DNA from: Azospirillum sp. 51_20
GTDB lineage: Bacteria; Pseudomonadota; Alphaproteobacteria; RF32; CAG-239
NCBI GenBank assembly: GCA_001917175.1
Contig: MNTV01000026.1
Coordinates: 3,156 to 67,155 of the forward strand
DNA: 64,000 bases
Reading direction: 5' to 3'
The notes beneath the pieces are model-generated. The model did not search any database. It was not told where the DNA came from and worked only from the letters and a program-made list of their open reading frames with translations. Positions 24,467 through 31,342 of this stretch are shown piece after piece; the first letter of the stretch is position 1, and each line of letters starts with the position of its first letter. The position numbers and the translations under genes are program-made.

Positions 24467-24736
24467 ATGTTTAACAACAAAATCAAAAAAATAATCGGAC
24501 AAGAGCTGCACAAATACCGCTGTGACCGTTTTCTGCCCTGGTATGTGATCGACAACATGGAGATAGGCAGCGTGCGCAAATGGGAACATTACCGTCATCT
24601 GCTTGAGTTTTACGGCAAAGAGCTCAAAATCGAACTGATTGAGAGAAGCGGGCGCATCGGGAACGGTACCGTGAAAAACGACGGCGGAAACAACCGGCGA
24701 GAAACAATGAAAAGATCGGACACGTCCGAAAGATGA
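24467..24736 (+). CDS. Small XRE-like HTH protein, copy with 33-base internal deletion
   Basis: An 89-residue protein behind AGGGAG (nine bases before ATG). It matches the gene at 63461-63748 almost residue for residue up to FYG, but lacks 11 residues (QLKTVAAKTGI) that form the first helix of the predicted helix-turn-helix; the DNA deletion is exactly 33 bases, so the frame is kept. DNA binding is therefore doubtful. The C-terminal 30 residues are polar and divergent. It follows structured RNA copy B and is followed by a purine-rich tract. Confidence 0.65.
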   Translation: MFNNKIKKIIGQELHKYRCDRFLPWYVIDNMEIGSVRKWEHYRHLLEFYGKELKIELIERSGRIGNGTVKNDGGNNRRETMKRSDTSER

Positions 24737-24976
24737 AACAAAGAAAAAAAGCAAAAAAACAGCGAGAGAGAGAAAGAGGGAAAGATAAGAAAAAACAAGG
24801 AAAGGAAAGAAAAAGAAAAAAGATAAAGACAAATAAAGAGAAAAAACAAGAAAAAAGCAAAAAACGGAAAGAATAAACGAGTGAATAAAAGTAAAGAAGA
24901 AAAAAAAGGAGTAAGCAAGAGAGAAAGGAGAAGAAGGAAGAAGGAAAAAGGAGAAACAAAAAGACAAGAGAAAAAA
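24737..24976 (+). repeat. Polypurine tract of about 240 bases
   Basis: Almost every base on the plus strand is A or G, with isolated C and T; short units such as GAAAAA, GAGAGA and AAGGAG recur without a fixed period. It begins at the stop codon of the HTH gene. Long Phe/Ser/Leu-rich open frames on the other strand are a by-product of composition. Comparable shorter purine-rich stretches follow copy A (24207-24235) and the HTH gene at 63461. Confidence 0.8.
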
Positions 24977-25002
24977 TCAACCCTTGTCCTTATTTAAAAA
25001 GC

Positions 25003-25038
25003 GACACGGCCGGACGAAACCGTCCGTGTCATTTTTTG
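25003..25038 (+). terminator. Intrinsic terminator after the polypurine tract
   Basis: GACACGG / CCGTGTC hairpin with inner CGGACG/CGTCCG pairing possible, followed by ATTTTTTG. Confidence 0.7.
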
Positions 25039-25089
25039 TTTCAAATGTCTGAATAACCAGATAACCAATTTGCGGCCGGTCAAGAAATT

Positions 25090-25440
25090 CCCGAACCGGG
25101 CATTTGCTGCCGGAAACGGTTAATGCTGCCTGCGGGAACCGGCGGAAGTTTATTTCCGCCCGGACTTCAAAACCTGTTCGCCCTTTCAAGGGGGAAAAAT
25201 CTTTTCGCACCGGCCGGCAACCGGTTTACGTAACTCCCGAACCGGGCATTTGCTGCCGGAAACGGTTAATGCCGCCTGCGGGAACCGGCGGAAGTTTATT
25301 TTTGCCCGACTTTTAAACCTGTTCGGCCTCTCAAGGTGGCAAAATCTTTCCGCACCGGCCGGCAACCGGTTTACGTAACTCCCGAACCGGGCATTTGCTG
25401 CCGGAAACGGTTAATGCTGCCTGCGGGAACCGGCAACCGG
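25090..25440. repeat. Tandem repeat, about 146-bp period, 2.4 copies
   Basis: Units start with CCCGAACCGGGCATTTGCTG at 25090, 25236 and 25381. Each holds several short palindromes (CCCGAACCGGG-like, CCGGCCGG, CCGCCTGCGG-like). The third unit is cut: GGAACCGGC is joined straight to GCAACCGGTTTA, consistent with recombination between short CCGGC repeats. The block ends two bases before the stop codon of the J-domain gene. No reading frame is conserved between units. Confidence 0.9.
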
Positions 25441-25441
25441 T

Positions 25442-26590
25442 TTATTGCGCCGCAACGATTTTGCTTTCTTCCGGTATCGGATTACCGCGGCCTTTTTCCA
25501 ACTCAGATTCCCGGACAAAGCCCATTTCGCCGTTGTCAAGCATGATCCGGTACCATTTTTTGTCCGGCGTAAATCCGGTAACGCGAACGGTATGTCCTTT
25601 TTCCGTCGTCGTCATCACATCAAACTTGTCGCCCGGCCCGTACATCACTTTGCCTTCGCCGGTCAGGTGATAGAGCATTTTTTCGTCATAGACGTCGACG
25701 GGAATGTCAAAGATTTTGGAAACCACCACGTCGTCAAAAGTTTCTCCGCCGTCGTTGAACGTCACTTTCTGGAAATAGGTGATTTCATGCTGCTTGGTCA
25801 TATATTGCCGGAATCCGCCGAAAACGGAATTGACGACCGGAGAAAGCAAAATCATGACCAGCACGAACGGCACCAACAGATGCGCCGTTTTCAAACGCAG
25901 CCAGCGCCAGCGGGGCAACGGCGGAATTTTGCAGTTCAGCCGGGCGATAAAGCGCTCAACCAGCGGCCGCTGTTCCGGCAAAGCATATTCCAGCGCCTGC
26001 GCGGCGGAATACGCCGCCTGACGATCCTTGTTTTCCTGATGATAGGCCAGCGCATTGTGCAGCAAAAGAGTCAGGTTGTCCTGCCGGTTGCTTCCGGTTT
26101 TGCGAAAATTTGCGGCAATCGCACGGCAGTTGGCGGCAAAGGCCTTAATTCCCCACCAACCGGCCAGCCAGTTGACAAGAGAACATTTCAGAATTTCGTT
26201 AAAAGCCTGTTTTTCGCTGCAAATCAGGCGTTCTTCCCGATCGGTGCATTTGATCAGCCTGCCGGTCACGTAACGCAGGTCAAACACCCGCACGTCGGGA
26301 TTTTCCGCTTCCATCCGGTCTTTGAAAATGCTCAGCGCATCCATCTGCGGAAAATCGTCCTTCCCGTAGACACAGGCCAGCAAATCGTAGGTCAGGCGCT
26401 TTTCCTCATCCTGCAAAACGTCATAAGCCACCGAAATTTTCTGGAAATGCTCCATCGCGTTTTCCGCCTTATTGTAGTCGGGGTGCCATTCTTTGGCGCG
26501 GTCGCGGTAGCTCAGCTTGATCGTCCGCGCGTCGGCGTCGGGCGAAACTTCCAAAACCTGATAGTATTCCAACGGGTCACGATTGTACAT
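25442..26590 (-). CDS. J-domain membrane protein with C-terminal SH3-like domain
   Basis: A 382-residue protein. The N-terminal J domain (about residues 4-70) has YYQVLEVSPDADARTIKLSY and the essential HPD (EWHPDYNK), so it can stimulate an Hsp70. A long helical middle follows, then one membrane helix (HLLVPFVLVMILLSPVV, about residue 245) and a C-terminal SH3b-like domain (VDVYDEKMLYHL ... WYRIMLDNGEMGFV). J domain inside, SH3 domain probably outside the inner membrane. It overlaps the flhG end by 14 bases, making it the last gene of the rotor operon. Start at 26590 has CAGGA seven bases upstream. Confidence 0.8.
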   Translation of the reverse strand: MYNRDPLEYYQVLEVSPDADARTIKLSYRDRAKEWHPDYNKAENAMEHFQKISVAYDVLQDEEKRLTYDLLACVYGKDDFPQMDALSIFKDRMEAENPDVRVFDLRYVTGRLIKCTDREERLICSEKQAFNEILKCSLVNWLAGWWGIKAFAANCRAIAANFRKTGSNRQDNLTLLLHNALAYHQENKDRQAAYSAAQALEYALPEQRPLVERFIARLNCKIPPLPRWRWLRLKTAHLLVPFVLVMILLSPVVNSVFGGFRQYMTKQHEITYFQKVTFNDGGETFDDVVVSKIFDIPVDVYDEKMLYHLTGEGKVMYGPGDKFDVMTTTEKGHTVRVTGFTPDKKWYRIMLDNGEMGFVRESELEKGRGNPIPEESKIVAAQ

Positions 26591-27386
26591 TTTTTTCATC
26601 CTGTAAAATTTTTCTTGCAATTTCGATTACGTCCGCGGCCGCCTCCGAAGTCGGATAACGGCTGATGAGCGGCATCTGGTTGCGGATGGCATCGCGTACG
26701 CGCGCATCGCGGCGAACAATCCCTAAAAGCGGCGGCGAGATTTTGAGAAAAGTCTGGCAGGCCTTTTGCAGAATATCATAGGTCTGACGGCCTTCGCGCA
26801 GAGTGTCCGCCTGGTTGACCACGATCTCCAACCGGCATTTCGGGTACTGCATGGCCATCAGTTTGACAAAGGCATAGGCGTCGGTCAGGGCCGTCGGTTC
26901 GTCGGTGCAGACCACGATCACCCGTCCCGACATGCCCGACAAAATACGGATGGATTTTTCCACCCCTGCCCCCATGTCGAGAATCACCTTGTCGTACGCG
27001 CCGGACAAAAGCGCCAGGTCTTCGGCCAGAATCTGCAAACGGCCGACCGGCATCGAAGCCAGCCCGGCCGAGCCCGAACGTCCGGCAATGACGTCAAAAC
27101 GGCATTTGTCACAATAGTGAACCACCTGGTTTAAGGTGGTGGTTCCGGTAACCACGCTGCCCAGATCAAACGGCACCATCAGCCCCAGCTGAACATCGAT
27201 GTTGGCCATACCCAGATCGCCGTCGAACAACAGGGTTTTCTGCCGCAGACCGCTCAAAGCATGCGCCAGAGTGATCGAAAACCAGGTTTTGCCGACCCCG
27301 CCCTTGCCCGAGGCGACCGCAATCATCCGATCGGCTTCAAACCGCCGCGGACTGCAGATTCCCGCCGTCAAGTCTTCTTCCCGCAT
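26577..27386 (-). CDS. flhG: FlhG/MinD-like ATPase (flagellar number/placement)
   Basis: A 269-residue ParA/MinD-type ATPase. The deviant Walker A VASGKGGVGKTWFS, the LLFDGDLGMANIDVQLGL switch segment and the later VVCTDEPTALTDAYAFVK are the FlhG (FleN/YlxH) pattern. In other bacteria FlhG limits flagellar number by acting on FlhF and on C-ring assembly. It follows flhF by 18 bases. AAAGGGG precedes the start. A conserved amphipathic C-terminal membrane-targeting helix is not obvious. Confidence 0.88.
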   Translation of the reverse strand: MREEDLTAGICSPRRFEADRMIAVASGKGGVGKTWFSITLAHALSGLRQKTLLFDGDLGMANIDVQLGLMVPFDLGSVVTGTTTLNQVVHYCDKCRFDVIAGRSGSAGLASMPVGRLQILAEDLALLSGAYDKVILDMGAGVEKSIRILSGMSGRVIVVCTDEPTALTDAYAFVKLMAMQYPKCRLEIVVNQADTLREGRQTYDILQKACQTFLKISPPLLGIVRRDARVRDAIRNQMPLISRYPTSEAAADVIEIARKILQDEKNVQS

Positions 27387-27404
27387 CCGTTTTCCCCTTT
27401 ATAT

Positions 27405-28349
27405 TCATGCCAGCAGCAACCGGGCAAGCGAAGGCCCGTCAAATTCCGACAGCCCGTTTGCCATGCTGGCGGAAACCGAAGCCCGTCCGAGCTTGAAACC
27501 GCCTTTAAGCGCTGCCGTCAGCACCCCGCCGATCCGCCGGCAGAGGTCGAGTTTGGTCGGCAGCAGGCAGTCCGCACCGAGCGAAGCAAACAACGCCGCC
27601 GCTTCGCCGGCGTCACAGGCATTGTATCCGGCGTCAAGAGTCAGCACCGTTTCGCCGCCGGCCGCTTTCAGCAGGGCGGACAGGCGTTCGCGCTCGGAAT
27701 CGAGAAAAGGATTGGTGCCCGGCGTGTCAACCAGCACCAAACGGCCTTTTTCCGCACCGGCTACCGCCGCCGACAGCTGCTCCGGTTCCCGTGCGGCCAG
27801 AAAATCCGCCGACAAAACGGCCGCCAGGGACTTCAACTGAGCATTGGCGCCGGCACGCACGCCGTCGGCGCTGATCAGCGTGCAGGCAATGCCTTTACGG
27901 CAGGCAAGCGCCGCGGTTTTGACCAAAGCGGCGGTTTTGCCGCTGCCCTGAAGACCGGCAAACACCTTCACCGGATTTTTCCGATCCAAAAGATCATAAG
28001 CGGCAAACAAACGGTTGAAAACCGCGGTTAAAATCCGCACGTCGTCCTTCTCCCCGCCGGCCGCCGCCTCTTCCCGGCACAGCGCCAGCAGTCTTGCCCG
28101 CACCGCCGCGTCAGCTTCGTGATAGTCCAGCCGTTCGCGGATCAGGTTGTCGCTGTAAGCCGCCGCGTAAACCGCAGGTTCGGCACCGTCCGCAAATTCG
28201 ATTTCGTCGGTTTCCACCGCAGCCACCAGTTCGCTGCGGCCGTCTTCGCTCTGCGAGGTGGAAACGATTACCGCTTCCGGCCCCAGTTCTTCTTTCACCC
28301 GCCGCATCAGACGGATCATGTCTTCGTCAACGAATTTTTTTATCCGCAT
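27405..28349 (-). CDS. flhF: FlhF-like SRP-family GTPase
   Basis: A 314-residue protein with the FlhF layout: MRIKKFVDEDMIRLMRRVKE with EAVIVSTSQ at the N-terminus (the B domain start that aligns with 'ALxxVRxELGxDAVILS'), a variable middle, then an NG-type GTPase with GLQGSGKTAALVK (G1), DTPG (G3) and TKLD (G4). FlhF marks the pole where flagella are built. It is shorter than the common 360-450 residues, mainly in the B domain. Start overlaps fliN by ten bases. Confidence 0.88.
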   Translation of the reverse strand: MRIKKFVDEDMIRLMRRVKEELGPEAVIVSTSQSEDGRSELVAAVETDEIEFADGAEPAVYAAAYSDNLIRERLDYHEADAAVRARLLALCREEAAAGGEKDDVRILTAVFNRLFAAYDLLDRKNPVKVFAGLQGSGKTAALVKTAALACRKGIACTLISADGVRAGANAQLKSLAAVLSADFLAAREPEQLSAAVAGAEKGRLVLVDTPGTNPFLDSERERLSALLKAAGGETVLTLDAGYNACDAGEAAALFASLGADCLLPTKLDLCRRIGGVLTAALKGGFKLGRASVSASMANGLSEFDGPSLARLLLA

Positions 28350-28600
28350 GCGTTTTCCTCTTCCAAAACTTTTGTCACGGCAATGCCCAGCCGGCCGTTT
28401 TCGACCATCAGTTCGCCTTTGGCCACCACGCTGCCGTTGACGCAGACGTCAACTTCGTCGTTCACCCCGCGGTCCAGCTCCAGCACCGCGCCTTCTTCCA
28501 GTGCCAGCAGCTGCCCGATGGTAAGACGGGTCTGCCCCAGCACCACCGTCACTTCCACCGGCACGTTTGACAACGGTTCCAGTTTTTCCCGATCAGTCAT
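28340..28600 (-). CDS. fliN: FliN-like C-ring protein (SpoA domain only)
   Basis: An 86-residue protein consisting of one SpoA domain: VPVEVTVVLGQTRLTIGQLL, GAVLELDRGVNDEVDVCVNG and VAKGELMVENGRLGIAVTKV match FliN throughout. FliN forms the bottom of the C ring and binds FliH. There is no FliM or FliY gene in this operon. Its start overlaps the fliH-like stop by eight bases. Confidence 0.9.
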   Translation of the reverse strand: MTDREKLEPLSNVPVEVTVVLGQTRLTIGQLLALEEGAVLELDRGVNDEVDVCVNGSVVAKGELMVENGRLGIAVTKVLEEENACG

Positions 28601-29123
28601 TTTTCTCTCCCGTCAGCATTGCTTCCAGCCGGCGGATTTTTTCCCCGCCGCAAAACGCGGTTTCGCCCTGCTGCCAGCAGATCCGGCAATCCGCCGGCGC
28701 CAGCGTTTCGTCCTCATGCAGCAGGATGCGGCCGGCAAAACCGTCGGCGGCAGCCGTTTCCGCCAGAAACGGACGAACAACGGCAAGCGTCCGCGGATGG
28801 AAATAAAAATCGAGCGCCTTTTTCTCGCCGAGACGGGGGAAATTGTCGGCAATAAAACGGCTGACCACCGCCAAAGCATTTTGTTCCAAAAGCGCCGGAG
28901 AAAGTTCCCGCAGGATCATCCGGATCAGGCGCAGGTTGTCATTTTTCTTCCCGTCCAGCAGCAAATCCAGCCGCGCCCGGACGTTTTCCAAAACTTCCGC
29001 CGTTTCCGCCGACGACGTTTTTTCCGCCGCCGGAAACGACCGGCGGTTGACCGCAAGATCCAGTACCGCCGCGCTGCCGTCCGCAATTACGAAATTGTCA
29101 AACTCATAGGGCCGGCGGCTCAT
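28593..29123 (-). CDS. FliH-like export-apparatus protein
   Basis: A 176-residue protein in the place expected for FliH, between fliG and fliN. It has a short N-terminal motif region, a helical middle (NDNLRLIRMILRELSPALLEQ) and a C-terminal domain with LDFYFHPRTLAVVRPFLAE and GGEKIRRLEAML, which resemble the C-terminal domain of FliH/YscL. FliH links the ATPase FliI to FliN; no fliI is present in the window. Sequence similarity is weak and the call leans on gene order. Overlaps the fusion gene by one base. Confidence 0.65.
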   Translation of the reverse strand: MSRRPYEFDNFVIADGSAAVLDLAVNRRSFPAAEKTSSAETAEVLENVRARLDLLLDGKKNDNLRLIRMILRELSPALLEQNALAVVSRFIADNFPRLGEKKALDFYFHPRTLAVVRPFLAETAAADGFAGRILLHEDETLAPADCRICWQQGETAFCGGEKIRRLEAMLTGEKND

Positions 29124-30484
29124 CAGACGCGTCCCCCGTTCATTTTCCGCAGGCGGATTTTGCCGACGGCCGCCAGCCGGGCGGCCTGTTCGATGATTTC
29201 ATCCTGCGCGGCTTCCACTTCTTTCAGCTTAACCGGACCGAGCGCGGCCATTTCTTTCCGTATAAAAGCAGCGGCTTCCGGCGACATGTCGGCAAAAAAG
29301 CGCTGTTTCAGCCGTTCCGAAGCTCCGCGAAGCGCCACCGCCAGCCGTTCGGCTTCCACTTCGTCAAACAGACGGCGGATATCATCGTCGCTTACCGCGT
29401 TAAAATCTTCAAAATTAAACATTGTTGCCCGCAGCCGGCCGGCCAGCACCGGATCTTCCGTTTCCAGCACCGACAAAAGCTCCCGGCGACGTTCTCCCCC
29501 CGCGGCGGCAAACAGGGCAAAAGCACGTTCGCGCCCGTTGGGAACGCTTTGGGCAAAATCGCGCGACAGGGTTCGTTCAATCTCCGCGGCAATTTCCGGC
29601 ACCACCGGCGCGGAAACCGCCATCGCCGCCAGCACGCCGGCAGCGAAGGGAAGCGGCAGCCCGTTCAGCACCGTTTCCGCCGTCGGCCGGTTCAGCCGCA
29701 GCAGCACATAGGCCGCAACCGACGGACTTTCGCCCGACAGGTAGGCCGCCAGCGCTTCGGCATCGGTATTTTCAAGCGTTTTCCAGACAGTGTTTTTTCC
29801 GCCGTCTTCCTGCCGGCGCCGGCGGCCGCGGAAAAAGTTCAGCCCCCACACCGCCAGCCCGGCGAGAGCGGCGGCCAGCAGCAGCGGAACAATCTGTCCC
29901 TTGCCTGCAAACGAAACGTTTTCGATTTGCAGAATGTCGCCCCGCCGCGGTTCAAAACCGATAACCGGCGCTACCATCGACGCCAACCGCACGGCTTCGC
30001 CGTCCCGGCAGACGCCGTCGGGACAAAGGCCGTCAACCAGCACCAGCGCGGACAACCGTTTGCCGCGCCCGCCGCTTTTTACCACGCGGCGGCTGTATCT
30101 GCTGATCTCATATTCGGCTTCGCTGGCGAAATTGGCCGCCGCCGTATAAGCGCGCAGCACCTGTCCGTCGGGATCAAAAATTTCTTCGCCGGAACTGACG
30201 GTGTCATAATCGATTTCAAGCCGCACTTCCGCCCGCACTTTTCCTTCGCCGACAAACGGTTCCAACACGCTGACGATGCGGCGGGCAAGATAAGCCTCTT
30301 CGGTGCGGCGGACGGCTTCGCGGCCGTTTTCCGCGGCTGTTGCCGGCATCTGCGGCCGGCTGAGCGCCAACAGCACCGCCACCACCGCCAGCCCGGCGGC
30401 AAAACTGACGGCTGCCGCCAGCAGCCCCTGCCCGAGCGGGCAGTTTGTTTCAGAACGTTGCAATTTTTCCACCTGATTTTTCAA
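29123..30484 (-). CDS. Natural FliF-FliG fusion (compact MS-ring/rotor protein)
   Basis: About 453 residues. Order: membrane helix 1 (LLAAAVSFAAGLAVVAVLLAL), one periplasmic domain matching the third ring-building motif of FliF (LARRIVSVLEPFVGEGKVRAEVRLEIDY, IFDPDGQVLRAY, LSALVLVDG), membrane helix 2 (VPLLLAAALAGLAVWGLNFF), a short linker, then FliG middle domain (LENTDAEALAAYLSGESPSV) and FliG C-terminal domain (TMFNFEDFNAVSDDDI, LRGASERLKQRFFADMSPEA, LGPVKLKEVEAAQ). Missing are FliF ring motifs 1 and 2 and FliG_N, whose job, binding the FliF tail, is replaced by fusion. Start uncertain: TTG at 30484 with GGGAAG upstream is used; TTG at 30505 is possible. Confidence 0.85.
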   Translation of the reverse strand: MKNQVEKLQRSETNCPLGQGLLAAAVSFAAGLAVVAVLLALSRPQMPATAAENGREAVRRTEEAYLARRIVSVLEPFVGEGKVRAEVRLEIDYDTVSSGEEIFDPDGQVLRAYTAAANFASEAEYEISRYSRRVVKSGGRGKRLSALVLVDGLCPDGVCRDGEAVRLASMVAPVIGFEPRRGDILQIENVSFAGKGQIVPLLLAAALAGLAVWGLNFFRGRRRRQEDGGKNTVWKTLENTDAEALAAYLSGESPSVAAYVLLRLNRPTAETVLNGLPLPFAAGVLAAMAVSAPVVPEIAAEIERTLSRDFAQSVPNGRERAFALFAAAGGERRRELLSVLETEDPVLAGRLRATMFNFEDFNAVSDDDIRRLFDEVEAERLAVALRGASERLKQRFFADMSPEAAAFIRKEMAALGPVKLKEVEAAQDEIIEQAARLAAVGKIRLRKMNGGRV

Positions 30485-30542
30485 TTTTCTTCCCTGTTTA
30501 AGCAAAATAGCCTTTTCCGGCCGATTGTTAAAAGCAAATTCT

Positions 30543-31286
30543 TCAGATATTCACAAACTTAGCCAGCGAATTTTTCAGTTCCGCGACCGCATCGTCATCG
30601 TTTAAGCGGTGGTCGGAAGACTTCAGCAGCTTAACTTCCACGTTTTCGGAAGCAAGCGCCGCGGCAAAATCAAGAGCAAAATGCCACGGCAGGCAGGCAT
30701 CTTTCATCCCCTGGATCAAATGCACCGGACAGCCGACCGGCCATGTTTTTTCCCCTTCGGGCAGACATTCCGCCGTTGCCGTGTCGATAAAACGCCCGGT
30801 TATGGTATAGGTAAAATCGTCGGTACCGAAAGTAAACCTGCCTTTTTCCCGCAGTTCGGCTTCCTGTTCGGGGGTCACCAGTTTGGCAAAACGCCTGACG
30901 AAATTCGGCGCCGCCGCCAGCCCGATCACGCCCCTGACCCGTTCCGGCCGCTCAATCGCCGCCAGCAGCGACAGCCAGCCGCCCATCGACGAACCGACGC
31001 AGACGATATCGCCGGCCAGCGCTTCGTCGATTACCTCAAGCACCTGCTCTTTCCAGATTTTGAAATCGGCCTTTGCAAAATTTTCCCGGTCCGAACCGTG
31101 GCCGGCATAGTCAAAACGAAACAGACCGACGCCGTGCGCCAGACAAAAGGCCTTGACCGTTTCCGGTTTTCTTCCCCAGCAGTCGGAACAGAAACCGTGC
31201 AGGTAAAGGACGGTCGGACGGCCGTTTTTTGGCGGAATATGCTCAAAATCTGTTGCAAAGGCGGATTTAAAAGTGTACTTTGGCAT
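30543..31286 (-). CDS. Alpha/beta-hydrolase (ABHD10-like serine hydrolase)
   Basis: About 247 residues with the hydrolase core: oxyanion HG in LYLHGFCSDCWG, nucleophile elbow GSSMGG, acid in LIQGMKDACLPW and His in SSDHRL. The closest pattern I recall is the short-chain acyl-protein thioesterase/ABHD10 type. It lies upstream of the rotor operon on the same strand (about 60 bases), so co-transcription is possible without a functional link. Start at 31286 (MPKYTFKSAF) fits the family; ATG at 31301 is an alternative, and neither has a ribosome site. Confidence 0.82.
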   Translation of the reverse strand: MPKYTFKSAFATDFEHIPPKNGRPTVLYLHGFCSDCWGRKPETVKAFCLAHGVGLFRFDYAGHGSDRENFAKADFKIWKEQVLEVIDEALAGDIVCVGSSMGGWLSLLAAIERPERVRGVIGLAAAPNFVRRFAKLVTPEQEAELREKGRFTFGTDDFTYTITGRFIDTATAECLPEGEKTWPVGCPVHLIQGMKDACLPWHFALDFAAALASENVEVKLLKSSDHRLNDDDAVAELKNSLAKFVNI

Positions 31287-31342
31287 CAATTGACAACCCA
31301 TAACGTAAATTATACAGAACTGTGAAGGATTATATTAAGAAA

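Noticed and set aside
24449..24980. Long Phe/Ser/Leu-rich open frames on the minus strand, resembling membrane proteins.
   Set aside because: They are the complement of the polypurine tract; composition alone keeps the frames open, there is no ribosome site, and three frames are open at once.
25090..25440. Possible CRISPR array.
   Set aside because: Units of about 146 bp are repeated as a whole with no unique spacers, and no cas gene is present.
18586..30505. The OmpA-like protein as a MotB-type stator partner of the rotor operon.
   Set aside because: It has a cleavable signal and no membrane helix with a proton-binding Asp, and no MotA-like gene is adjacent.
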